This document shows, one piece after another, positions 54,936-63,024 of a stretch of DNA of 64,000 nucleotides. The stretch's first letter is position 1. Every line of letters starts with the position of its first letter. This stretch comes from Saccharothrix sp. NRRL B-16348. GTDB lineage: Bacteria; Actinomycetota; Actinomycetes; Mycobacteriales; Pseudonocardiaceae. Below the pieces are notes generated by a model that saw nothing but the letters and a program-made list of their open reading frames with translations, made no database searches and was not told the DNA's origin. The DNA lies in assembly GCF_001280085.1 (NCBI RefSeq), contig NZ_LGED01000180.1, forward strand, positions 1 through 64,000, written 5' to 3'. The position numbers were made by a program, and so were the translations under genes.

Positions 54936-56120
54936 ATGGCCTGGGTGGAGCAGTCGGGAAACAACCACTGGCGCGTCCGGTTCCGCCGCGACGACGCCAC
55001 CATCGGATCCATCCCCGGCTTCAGAAGCGAGAAAGCCGCCCAGGACCACGCCAACGACCTCGAATCCGACCAACGCCGCGGCACCTGGCTCGACCCCACC
55101 GGCGGACGCACCACCCTGGAGGAGTGGCTCACCGACTGGTGGGACGCCCTCGACGTCGACACCCGCACCGAGGACAACTACCGCAGCATCGTGCGAAACC
55201 ACATCACGCCCCATTGGGGCGACACCGCCCTGGCCGACATCACCAACCTCAAAGTCCAAGCTTGGGCCAAGCAGCTGCGCGCCGGACACCTGTCACCGGT
55301 GACCGTCACCGGGTTCGTCAAGCTGCTCTCCCAGATCCTCACCGACGCCGCCGAGGACAAGCTCATCGTCGCCAACCCCATCCGGCCGCGACGACGCGGA
55401 CGCCGCAACCACGCCGCCCGCATCCCCGAGAAAGTCTGGGCCGAGCCCACCGAGGTGCTGCGCATCGCCGACCAGGTCGCCGCCTTCTACGGACCCATCG
55501 GAGCAGTGCTCGTCGTCACCGCAGGCTGGACCGGCGCACGCTGGGGCGAGCTGACCGGCTTGCAACGCCATAACCTCCACCTCTTCGACGACGACACCGG
55601 CTTCCTCGTCATCGACCCCCAGAACGGCGCCCTGCACGAATCCGCCGGCGGCAAGCTCTGGCTCGGCCAGCCCAAGACCGACGCCTCCGCCCGCACCATC
55701 AGCCTCAACCCGTCACTCGTCCGACTCCTGCGGGCGCACCTGGACAACCACGTCCACCCGCACGTCTTCACCACCCCGGAAGGCGCGCTCCAGCGCCGCA
55801 GCAACTTCAGCAAACGCGCCCTGCGCCTCGCCGCCGACGGCAACCTCAACCAGCCCCGCGCCGTCCTCCGCCTCCAACCGATCAAGCCCGGCCTGACCTT
55901 CCACGGACTGCGCCACAGCCACAAGACCTGGATGATCGCCGACACCATCCCCGAGATCGCCCAATCACTCCGACTCGGCCACATCCTCAAAGACCCGGTC
56001 CAACGCACCTACTCCCACGTCGCCCCCGAAGTCACCACCCGCCTACTCCAGTGCCTGCAGGACCGCTGGGACAAAGCCGTCGTCGAAGTCGGTGACAGCT
56101 CCTGGCGCAGGATGGCGTAG
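54936..56120 (+). CDS. Tyrosine site-specific integrase
   Basis: 394 residues from the ATG with AAGGAG 9 bases upstream. N-terminal SAM-like and core-binding parts (residues 1-160) precede the catalytic domain with R in T-G-A-R-W-G-E-L, a second motif H-G-L-R-H-S-H-K-T (H-x-x-R), L-G-H and the nucleophile Tyr in R-T-Y-S-H. All five catalytic positions are present, so it should be active. Downstream of xis, it probably drove entry of this DNA at the tRNA-Ala gene 2.5 kb to the right. Confidence 0.85.
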   Translation: MAWVEQSGNNHWRVRFRRDDATIGSIPGFRSEKAAQDHANDLESDQRRGTWLDPTGGRTTLEEWLTDWWDALDVDTRTEDNYRSIVRNHITPHWGDTALADITNLKVQAWAKQLRAGHLSPVTVTGFVKLLSQILTDAAEDKLIVANPIRPRRRGRRNHAARIPEKVWAEPTEVLRIADQVAAFYGPIGAVLVVTAGWTGARWGELTGLQRHNLHLFDDDTGFLVIDPQNGALHESAGGKLWLGQPKTDASARTISLNPSLVRLLRAHLDNHVHPHVFTTPEGALQRRSNFSKRALRLAADGNLNQPRAVLRLQPIKPGLTFHGLRHSHKTWMIADTIPEIAQSLRLGHILKDPVQRTYSHVAPEVTTRLLQCLQDRWDKAVVEVGDSSWRRMA

Positions 56121-56123
56121 CCG

Positions 56124-56320
56124 ATGCGTGGTCTTCTCATCTATCACTTCTACGGCGACAACCACGCCGACGAGCCGGTCGTCATGCACTCCGAGGCCAC
56201 CCTCGACGACGTCCTGATCGACATTCTGGCCACCCGCAGCCGCACCCGACCATGTTGTACGCCCAGACCCACCAACGGTCGGCCCGGCTGGGCTGCCCGC
56301 CCTTCAATTCACATCGCGCA
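56124..56320 (+). pseudogene. Imm1-like immunity remnant
   Basis: Starting 3 bases after the integrase stop, G-D-N-H-A-D-E-P-V-V-M-H-S-E and L-D-D-V-L-I-D-I-L in one frame, then after a shift near 56250 T-M-L-Y-A-Q-T-H-Q-R-S-A-R-L-G in another, follow the pattern of Imm1-family immunity proteins (about 130 residues). The C-terminal half is lost, so it is not functional. Confidence 0.5.
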
Positions 56321-56329
56321 GGCGGAAGC

Positions 56330-56640
56330 GACATGCGCGACGGACGAACACTCCGACATGATCGCCACCGGCCGCATCACGCCGACGCCCTCGGCCAAGC
56401 GGCAGTGGACGCACTCGCCTCCTTACTACGGCAAGCGCCGGATTCAGCATCAGCAGGGCCACCGCGCACACCGCTACCACGACGAGGCCGTCACCGTGCT
56501 CGCCGACCAGGCCCTGGACCCGCACGACGCCCTTCGACGCGCCGAGGACAAGGGACTGGGCCACGTGCTCCTCGACGGGAAGCCCTCTCCGCCGAACGCC
56601 TTCGCGAGAAGACCACCAGCGCGAAAGGGAGTCCTCAGTG
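56330..56640 (+). pseudogene. IS5-family transposase N-terminal remnant
   Basis: The reading frame contains R-Y-H-D-E-A-V-T-V-L-A-D-Q-A and D-H-A/L-G-H-V-L-L-D-G-K, and after another shift L-R-E-K-T-T-S-A-K-G, the sequence order seen in actinobacterial IS5-type transposases just before their catalytic region. The DDE residues are absent except the first D of L-D-G-K. It fills the space between the Imm1 remnant and the phosphotransferase stop. Confidence 0.55.
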
Positions 56641-57480
56641 ACCGAGCAACGTTCGTGCGTGTCTTTCGAGCGGTTCGGCGAGGTCGGGGAACTCTCCGCC
56701 GCCGATTCGACGCGACAGCCGGGCGATGGTGTAGAGCTGCGCGAACCGACCCGCGTCCGTATCGAGGATGTCGGCGTAAACGTCGTGTACTCGCTGCGCG
56801 ATCGTGGGCGTCAGGAGGCTGTAGCACAGCAGGGTCGCCGCGTCGGTGCCCGCGGGTCCGCGTCCCCACCATTCCCAGTCGAGCAGGCCGAACCGTGGAC
56901 GCAGCAGGTTCGCCCAGTGGACATCGCCGTGGACGGTCTCCCATTCGGGCACGGTGGGGTCGACGGCGTCGCCGAAGCGTTGCACGATCCGGTCGGTGAT
57001 CTTGTCCTGGCTGCTGTTGACGCGTGCGGTCGGTGTCGCCGCGACAGTGTTGGTGGTGCGGCGCAGCTCGGCCCACCACTCGTCGGGCAGTTCGACCGCG
57101 GTGCGCAGTGCGTCGGTGGGTGAGCAAGGTTGGCCAGGCATGCGGGTCATGAGTTCGGCGCGTTGCTGTCGCCATTCCTCCCACTCGACCACGTCCAGGA
57201 CGCGCGGTTTGGCGAGGTCGGCGAGGACGTTCGCGTCGAGGTTGCCGGTCCAGAAGTCGCCGGAGATCCACTGCTTGTCCTCGGACACGACGCGCAGCCA
57301 GTACTCGGCGTCGCCCTTGCGGACGGGGGTGTTGATCGACCGGTCGTGCCAGCCGAGCAGCGGGTCCCCGGTTACGACCACGCCGAAGTGTTCGGCAGCG
57401 CGGTCGAGGTTGTCGCGCATCCACTGCCTGAACCGCGCGTCGGCTTCACTGGTGTCGACCGGCACCTCGCCCCCATTCAC
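56635..57480 (-). CDS. Phosphotransferase-family kinase
   Basis: 281 residues from a GTG that overlaps the stop of the ATPase gene (GTGA). The catalytic loop is H-G-D-V-H-W-A-N and the metal motif L-L-D-W-E-W-W, as in aminoglycoside/choline-kinase-like phosphotransferases. It reads as a complete gene. Its partner is the ATPase immediately upstream on the same strand. Substrate unknown. Confidence 0.75.
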   Translation of the reverse strand: MNGGEVPVDTSEADARFRQWMRDNLDRAAEHFGVVVTGDPLLGWHDRSINTPVRKGDAEYWLRVVSEDKQWISGDFWTGNLDANVLADLAKPRVLDVVEWEEWRQQRAELMTRMPGQPCSPTDALRTAVELPDEWWAELRRTTNTVAATPTARVNSSQDKITDRIVQRFGDAVDPTVPEWETVHGDVHWANLLRPRFGLLDWEWWGRGPAGTDAATLLCYSLLTPTIAQRVHDVYADILDTDAGRFAQLYTIARLSRRIGGGEFPDLAEPLERHARTLLGH

Positions 57481-58226
57481 TGTTCGGTGACGTACCGCAG
57501 GTAGGCGGCCGGATTGTTCATGTACCGGCGCCAATGGTCGACCAGTGCGAGGTCTTCCCACTTCGTCCGACCGAACCCGTGGTCGCCCACTTCGACGATG
57601 TCGGCGCCCGGCGTGGCGGCCAGGACCGGCGAGTGCGTCGCGCAGATCACCTGCGCTCCCGATTCACCGAGGTCGTGCAGGAGGTTGACCAGCCGCAGGC
57701 AGGACGTGAACGACAGCGCCGCCTCGGGCTCGTCCATGAGGTAGAAGCCGGGTTCACGGAACATGGTCGCCAGCACGGTGAGGAAACCCTCGCCGTGGCT
57801 CATCTCGCTGGTGTCCTCTTCCCAGTAGCCGCGCATCCCGCTGACCGCTTCCATGAACCCGAACGCCGTCTCGGCCCGCAGGAAGTACCCCCGGCGCTTG
57901 GTCCGCGGCCCGCTCTTCTGCCGGGCACCCGCGGCCGTGGTCTCCCAGCGGAGCAGGTCACCCAGCACCGTTTTCGGCCGGTCGTTGACGTACTTGCGAC
58001 CCGCTCGCCCGCCGCGCGCGTCCAGTCCCCACGCCTCGGCGAACGCCTCGACCAGGGTCGACTTCCCCGACCCGTTCTCCCCCACCAGGAAGGTGACCGA
58101 CCGCTCGAAGACCATGCCTTCCTCGGCCATCTGCGCCACGCACGGCACGGTGAGCGGCCACGGACGTGAACCCGGAAGACCGGAGGGCAGCAGGTCGTCG
58201 GGGATGTACGCGCGGCGGGCAAGCAT
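57477..58226 (-). CDS. AAA/ABC-type ATPase with bound-gate residues
   Basis: 249 residues from the ATG with AAGGAC upstream. Walker A G-E-N-G-S-G-K-S-T lies near 47-55, an S-E-M-S-H-G-E-G signature near 146, Walker B L-M-D-E-P-E-A-A-L-S near 168 and H-loop A-T-H-S near 203. The set matches small ABC/RecF-like ATPases of the OLD/AAA_21 kind. No nuclease domain is attached. Operon with the downstream phosphotransferase gene; the pair's role is unknown. Confidence 0.75.
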   Translation of the reverse strand: MLARRAYIPDDLLPSGLPGSRPWPLTVPCVAQMAEEGMVFERSVTFLVGENGSGKSTLVEAFAEAWGLDARGGRAGRKYVNDRPKTVLGDLLRWETTAAGARQKSGPRTKRRGYFLRAETAFGFMEAVSGMRGYWEEDTSEMSHGEGFLTVLATMFREPGFYLMDEPEAALSFTSCLRLVNLLHDLGESGAQVICATHSPVLAATPGADIVEVGDHGFGRTKWEDLALVDHWRRYMNNPAAYLRYVTEQ

Positions 58227-58531
58227 GGGCTGTCCTTGATCAGTACTCGGTCGGGACGCATTTCCCCTTGGGCGTGCAGTTGCCCCGCAGGGTTGCACGC
58301 CGGGCCACAACTCGGCCCACACTGCGGGTCGCACATGTTCGGCACACACGGCGACACCGGTCGTTGCGCGAACTGCTCGGCCAACGCCGCGCCCGTTGAC
58401 GGCCGTTCGGGACCATTGCGGGGTCGGTACACCGGAGCCGGGCATCGGCAGCCGCTACGGCCGTCGAAAAGTCACCGGCAGAATCACCCGGCCGGGTCAC
58501 CGAGACCTGGAGCACAGCGCTGACAACATTT

Positions 58532-58575
58532 CGTGCGGAACGACCGCCTGCTCCAGATTTGCTCCAGACCGACCA
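58532..58575. repeat. Short fourth copy of the dispersed repeat motif
   Basis: G-A-CCGCCTGCTCCAGATTTGC and the TCCA after it repeat the most conserved block of the 240-bp repeats at 1.26, 15.48 and 24.0 kb. The rest of the repeat is absent. It ends 89 bases from the 3' end of the tRNA-Ala gene, which suggests that this block belongs to the attachment region of an integrating element (inference). The remaining 58227-58663 shows no gene. Confidence 0.5.
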
Positions 58576-58663
58576 CCGCAGTCCACAGTGGACGAGAAAG
58601 CAAGATCGCCCGCCACCTGCATTACCGCAGGTCAGCGGGCGATTCATGTGCTTTATTCGATTG

Positions 58664-58736
58664 TGGAGCTGAGGGGACTCGAACCCCTGACCCTCACACT
58701 GCCAGTGTGATGCGCTACCAGCTGCGCCACAGCCCC
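58664..58736 (-). tRNA. tRNA-Ala (anticodon GGC)
   Basis: On the minus strand 73 bases start GGGGCTG and end CAGCTCC plus discriminator A; acceptor arms pair with one G-T. The anticodon loop CTGGCAG has a 5-bp stem (TCACA/TGTGA) and anticodon GGC. The T arm carries GGTTCGAGTCC. No encoded CCA. Its 3' end faces the accessory region to the left, as expected for a tyrosine-integrase attachment site. Confidence 0.9.
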
Positions 58737-58864
58737 GTGCCTGCACGTTTCCCGGCGGTTGGGCCGCCGTTCTCGTGTGGCAATACCGTACAACACGGCA
58801 CCCGCTGGGACGAAATCGGGGGGCACCCTACGGCATCCGGGCTGCTGAGCGGGGGTGTGGAGGG

Positions 58865-59632
58865 CTACTTGAGGAGGTTGGTCAGCCAGTCGCGGTCGTC
58901 CCACTGGACGATCTGGCCATCCCTCATGACGGTGGGGGTGCCTTCGAACTTGCCGGTCGCGCGCACGGCGTCCAGCTCGCCCTGCGCCGCCTGCTCGTGG
59001 GTGCCGCTCTCGACGCACTGCTTGAACGCGTCACCGGTGATGCCGAGGTCCGTGCCGAGCTTCACCAGCTCCTCCTTGGTGTGCCCCGGTCCGCCTTCCT
59101 CGGGCTGCCGGAGGAACAACGTCTCGTGGTACTCCCAGAACTTCTCCTCGTCGGCCGCGCACAACGCCGCGTTCGACGAATCACGCGAGTAGCCCTCGGG
59201 GTCGGAGAGCCGGTTCAGGTAAGGCAGGGCGTGGTAGCGGACCTTGAGCCTGCCCGCCTCGATCTCCTGCTTGATCTGCTCGCCGTACGCCTTCTTGAAG
59301 CTGCCGCACGCGGGGCAGAGGAAGTCCTCGTACAGGTCGATGGTGACCTTCGCGTCGTCCTTGCCGACGACGACCGCGCCACCCTCGCGGACGATCGGCG
59401 CCGACACGCCGGTGACCGCGGGCGGGTTGGCCAGTGAGTCGTCCGAACCCGAACCCGAGTCGGAGGACGACCAGATGACACCGCCGATCACGGCCACGGC
59501 GAGCACCACGACGACCACGACCCCGATGATGACCTTGGTCCGGTCTCCCGACGCACCACGCGCCGAGGCCACCGCCTTGGTCGCCCGCTGCTGCTGCTTC
59601 TTCTTCCGAGCGTTGCGCTCCGCGCCACCCAC
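58865..59632 (-). CDS. DsbA-family thioredoxin-like exported protein
   Basis: 255 residues from a GTG with GGGAGGG upstream. A lysine-rich cytoplasmic start (about 1-32) and a membrane anchor (V-I-I-G-V-V-V-V-V-V-L-A, 33-55) are followed by a thioredoxin-fold domain with C-P-A-C at about 108-111 and the cis-Pro G-T-P-T near 235. This matches membrane-anchored DsbA-like disulfide enzymes of actinobacteria. First of the conserved chromosomal-looking genes right of the tRNA. Confidence 0.85.
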   Translation of the reverse strand: MGGAERNARKKKQQQRATKAVASARGASGDRTKVIIGVVVVVVLAVAVIGGVIWSSSDSGSGSDDSLANPPAVTGVSAPIVREGGAVVVGKDDAKVTIDLYEDFLCPACGSFKKAYGEQIKQEIEAGRLKVRYHALPYLNRLSDPEGYSRDSSNAALCAADEEKFWEYHETLFLRQPEEGGPGHTKEELVKLGTDLGITGDAFKQCVESGTHEQAAQGELDAVRATGKFEGTPTVMRDGQIVQWDDRDWLTNLLK

Positions 59633-59699
59633 AGCACTGCCCTCCCGGTCAAAACCCGGCCCGCAGGCTATCGAGAGATGCTGAGCAGAACCTGAGCGC

Positions 59700-61016
59700 T
59701 CACGCGTCCGGTTGACGCGGACGACCCGACACGCGCTCGCCGACGGGCACCTCAGGGCCCTCGTCGAGGCACCCGGACTCCCCGGCCACCTCCGCCGCGA
59801 CGTGCGTCTCGTCCTCCCGGGGCAGGGTCTCGGGCGAGAACAGCCAGAACACCAGCGCCACCGCCGCCATCGCACCCGTCAGGGTGAACGCCGCCTGGTA
59901 CGAGAACTGGTCGACCAGCACGCCGGCGAGCAGCGGCCCGACGATGGCACCGCAGTCGGCGACCATCTGGAACGCCGCCAGCACCGGCCCGCCCTTGGCC
60001 TTCGTCCCGATCACGTCGGCCACGACGGCGTTCTGCGGCGGGTTGAGCAGACCGGCGCCGATGCCCGCCACCAGCGAGGCCACCATGAACATGGGCACGC
60101 CGACGCTGAACCCGAGCCACACCGTGCCCACCGCGGACACGGCGAGCCCGGCGATGGCGACCGGTTTGCGGCCGATCGTGTCGGACAGCTTCCCGGAGAT
60201 CATCAGCACGGCGGCGTTGCCGGCCGCGAACACCGACAACGAGATGCCGGCGATGGCAGGCGTGCTGTGCAGGGCCTCCACCACGAACAGCGGCACCAAC
60301 GAGATCCGCACGCCGAACACGGCCCAGCCGTTGGCGAACCCGGAGGCCAGCGCCGCCCGGTACGCCGACAGCCGCACGGCCGCGCGCACCGGCATCGACT
60401 CCTGCTCGACCGACTTGTCCAACGTCGCGGCGAGCGTGGACCGGCGCAGGAACCACCACACGAAGACCGCGGCCACGACGAGCGCCACCGCGTAGGTGAC
60501 GAACGGCACCTGGATGGAGATCTCCACGAGCGCCGCGCCGACGATCGGGCCGCCGATGTTGCCGAGCAGGAACCCGGTCGCCCACAGCCCGGACGCCCGG
60601 CCGCGCATCGGCGCGGGTGTGATCCGGATCAGCAGCCCGACGGCGGCCACGGTGAACATGGTCGACCCGACGCCCGCGAACGACCGGAACACGATGAGCT
60701 GCCAGTACGCGGTGGCGAAGCCGCACGCGCCGGTGCCGAGGGCGACGATGAGGATGCCGACGATGTAGACCCACGTCTCGCCGAACCGGTTGACCAGTCG
60801 GCCGCTCATCGGCGCGAACAGGAGCCTGACCAGGGCGAACGAGCTGACCACGGCGGACACGGCGAACGTGCCGACGTCGAAGCTCTTGGCGTACGCGGGC
60901 AGGACGGGCGCCACGATGCCGAACCCGAGGGCGATGATGAAGCTCGCCACGACGAGCACCCACACCTCGCCGGGTAGCCGGGGTTTGACCTTCACGTCGG
61001 ACCCGGTCCCCAGCAC
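59700..61016 (-). CDS. MFS transporter
   Basis: 438 residues from a GTG. About 12 membrane helices (first V-L-V-V-A-S-F-I-I-A-L-G-F-G). Motif A variant G-R-L-V-N-R-F-G-E lies between helices 2 and 3, and a D-x-x-G-R-K motif (S-D-T-I-G-R-K) between 8 and 9. Family members are usually drug or metabolite exporters; substrate cannot be read from sequence. The C-terminal tail is acidic and cytoplasmic. Confidence 0.85.
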   Translation of the reverse strand: MLGTGSDVKVKPRLPGEVWVLVVASFIIALGFGIVAPVLPAYAKSFDVGTFAVSAVVSSFALVRLLFAPMSGRLVNRFGETWVYIVGILIVALGTGACGFATAYWQLIVFRSFAGVGSTMFTVAAVGLLIRITPAPMRGRASGLWATGFLLGNIGGPIVGAALVEISIQVPFVTYAVALVVAAVFVWWFLRRSTLAATLDKSVEQESMPVRAAVRLSAYRAALASGFANGWAVFGVRISLVPLFVVEALHSTPAIAGISLSVFAAGNAAVLMISGKLSDTIGRKPVAIAGLAVSAVGTVWLGFSVGVPMFMVASLVAGIGAGLLNPPQNAVVADVIGTKAKGGPVLAAFQMVADCGAIVGPLLAGVLVDQFSYQAAFTLTGAMAAVALVFWLFSPETLPREDETHVAAEVAGESGCLDEGPEVPVGERVSGRPRQPDA

Positions 61017-61077
61017 TGTGCGCCCCTTCCGATCTCCGTTAGCTGTGCTAAGGATATGCGGTACGGCAAGTAATTAC

Positions 61078-61890
61078 TCAATCGAGCAGTTCGTCAACTC
61101 TGCGTGCATAGGCCGTTACGGGATAACAAACGTCGAAGCCGCACGCCTCCACGAACCGCTCCCCCGCACCGCCCTCGGCCACGTGCGAGGCCACCAGCAA
61201 CGCGCCTGCCTCCCGCAACTCCGCCACCACGCCGTCGACCAACGCCTTGCCCAGGCCGCGACGACGACGGGCCGGCCGCACGACCGCGTGCTCGACCAAC
61301 CCGACCCGGCGCTCGCCGAACCCGGACGCGAACCCGCCGATCCGGTCGCCGTCGTCCACCACGACGAACACGCACCGCGGGTCGTCCAGCCGCTGCCCGA
61401 GGTGCCGCAGCAGCCGCGGCCCGTCCACGCCCAGGTCGTCGGCCAGCAGTTCGGCGATGCCGGGCAGGTCCGTGTCCGACGCCGGCCGCACGAGCGGTGA
61501 CCGCGGCGCCGAGCCCCGGTGCACGACGGCCAGCGACTCCTCCACCGCGTGCCACCCGGTGTCGTCGGCGATGCCCTCGATCTCGGCCACCGTGGTCGGC
61601 GACGCGTACAGCACGGCCTCGGCTCGGCCCACGTCGGCGAACGTCTGCTCCAGCCGCATCAACGTGCCCGCGACCTCGGCCGACGACCCGTACACGCCGC
61701 ACGCGTGGTTGCCGCCGGGCAGCGGGTTGTCGCGGTTCACCACGACCTGGGCCACGCCGACGCGGCCGACCTTGCCGTACCGGACGGCGCCGGCGGCCAG
61801 CCGGGCGGTTTCCACCAGTCCGGCCAGGTCACGGGCCCGGTACGGGTCGAGCAGCTCGGGGTCGTCGGGATCGCGCAGCGGGTCAACCAC
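61078..61890 (-). CDS. GNAT-family N-acetyltransferase
   Basis: 270 residues. The C-terminal 130 residues are a GNAT domain: V-E-H-A-V-V-R-P-A-R-R-R-R-G-L-G-K-A-L-V is the acetyl-CoA binding motif A. The N-terminal half also looks like a decayed or divergent GNAT lobe. It lies 4 bp after the glycosyltransferase gene on the same strand, so they are co-transcribed. Substrate unknown. Confidence 0.8.
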   Translation of the reverse strand: MVDPLRDPDDPELLDPYRARDLAGLVETARLAAGAVRYGKVGRVGVAQVVVNRDNPLPGGNHACGVYGSSAEVAGTLMRLEQTFADVGRAEAVLYASPTTVAEIEGIADDTGWHAVEESLAVVHRGSAPRSPLVRPASDTDLPGIAELLADDLGVDGPRLLRHLGQRLDDPRCVFVVVDDGDRIGGFASGFGERRVGLVEHAVVRPARRRRGLGKALVDGVVAELREAGALLVASHVAEGGAGERFVEACGFDVCYPVTAYARRVDELLD

Positions 61891-61894
61891 GACG

Positions 61895-62995
61895 TCAGCC
61901 TCGCACGTCCCGGCCCTTCCACCGGGTTGTGCCGCGCAACGCCTGCCACGCCGCCTCCAGCGACATCGCGCCGAACGTGACGTAGGCCAGCGGCGCGAGC
62001 ACGGCCGCCGACTGCCGCTGCCGCGACCGCCGCAGGAAGATCCACTCGGCGAGCGACTGCCCGACCCACGCCAGCAGCCCGAGCTTCGACCCGCGCAACG
62101 CCGTCACCACCGGCACGACCCCGTACGCGATGTGCGCGAGACCGGTCGACCCGAGTGACAGGAACGCGCTGGCCGGCCCTTTCGCGTACAGCGACGTGCC
62201 CGCGACCATGCTCTTGCGCATCGACGCCCAGGTGGCGCCGAACGTGTCCAGGCCCGTCGTGGTCAGCGAGTCCGCGCCGTCCACGTACCGCGTCCGGCCG
62301 CCGGTGTCGCGGACGAGCGTGGCGAAGCCGACGTCGTCCGCGCGCGACCCGGCGATCGCGGCCCAGCCGCCCGCCCGTTCGTACGCCGTGCGGCGGACCA
62401 GGATGCAGTGCCCGACGGCCAGCGCCATGCCGCGCCGCCCGTCCACGGTCGTCGTCTCGAACAGCAGCTGGTTCACCGGTGGCAGCAGGAGCCACCAGCC
62501 TGCGTTCGGCCTCGCGGCCCGCCCGGACGTGGACACCAGGTCGAGGTCGTCGCGCCGGGCGCCCGCGAGCAGCCTGCCGACCAGGTCGGGGGCGGCCTCG
62601 GTGTCGGCGTCCATGAACAGCAGCCAGTCGGTGTCGACGTCGGCGGTGCCGACGTGCAGCGCGTGCACCTTGCCCGCCCAGCCGGACGGCGGCCCGGAGC
62701 TGCTGACCAGCCGCACGCGCGGGTCCTCCGCGGCGTGCCGCCGCACGATGTCGGCGGTGCGGTCGGTCGACGCGTCGTCCACGACCACGATCCGCAGGTC
62801 CGCGTAGTCCTGTTTCCGCAGGCCGTTGAGGCACCGGTCGATCGCACGCTCCTCGTCGCGCGCGGGCACGACGACGGTGACGGGACCGGCGTCGACCTGC
62901 GCCGCGGGCAGCCGCTCGACCTCTTGCCACACCTTGATCGTCACGGCCGCGCGGGCCAGGGCCACCGTCGCGCCGAGGACACCCCATTTCCCCAT
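61895..62995 (-). CDS. Family 2 glycosyltransferase
   Basis: 366 residues from the ATG at 62995. Near residue 40, V-V-V-P-A-R-D-E-E is followed by V-V-D-D-A-S-T-D and the D-x-D motif M-D-A-D-T-E near 123, the nucleotide-sugar and metal sites of GT2 enzymes. N-terminal and C-terminal hydrophobic stretches (including A-Y-G-V-V-P-V-V and A-P-L-A-Y-V-T-F-G) suggest membrane association, as in hopene- or carotenoid-type GT2 relatives. Acceptor unknown. Confidence 0.8.
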   Translation of the reverse strand: MGKWGVLGATVALARAAVTIKVWQEVERLPAAQVDAGPVTVVVPARDEERAIDRCLNGLRKQDYADLRIVVVDDASTDRTADIVRRHAAEDPRVRLVSSSGPPSGWAGKVHALHVGTADVDTDWLLFMDADTEAAPDLVGRLLAGARRDDLDLVSTSGRAARPNAGWWLLLPPVNQLLFETTTVDGRRGMALAVGHCILVRRTAYERAGGWAAIAGSRADDVGFATLVRDTGGRTRYVDGADSLTTTGLDTFGATWASMRKSMVAGTSLYAKGPASAFLSLGSTGLAHIAYGVVPVVTALRGSKLGLLAWVGQSLAEWIFLRRSRQRQSAAVLAPLAYVTFGAMSLEAAWQALRGTTRWKGRDVRG

Positions 62996-63024
62996 GAGTC
63001 CACAGTGGCACAAGACTGGACGCC

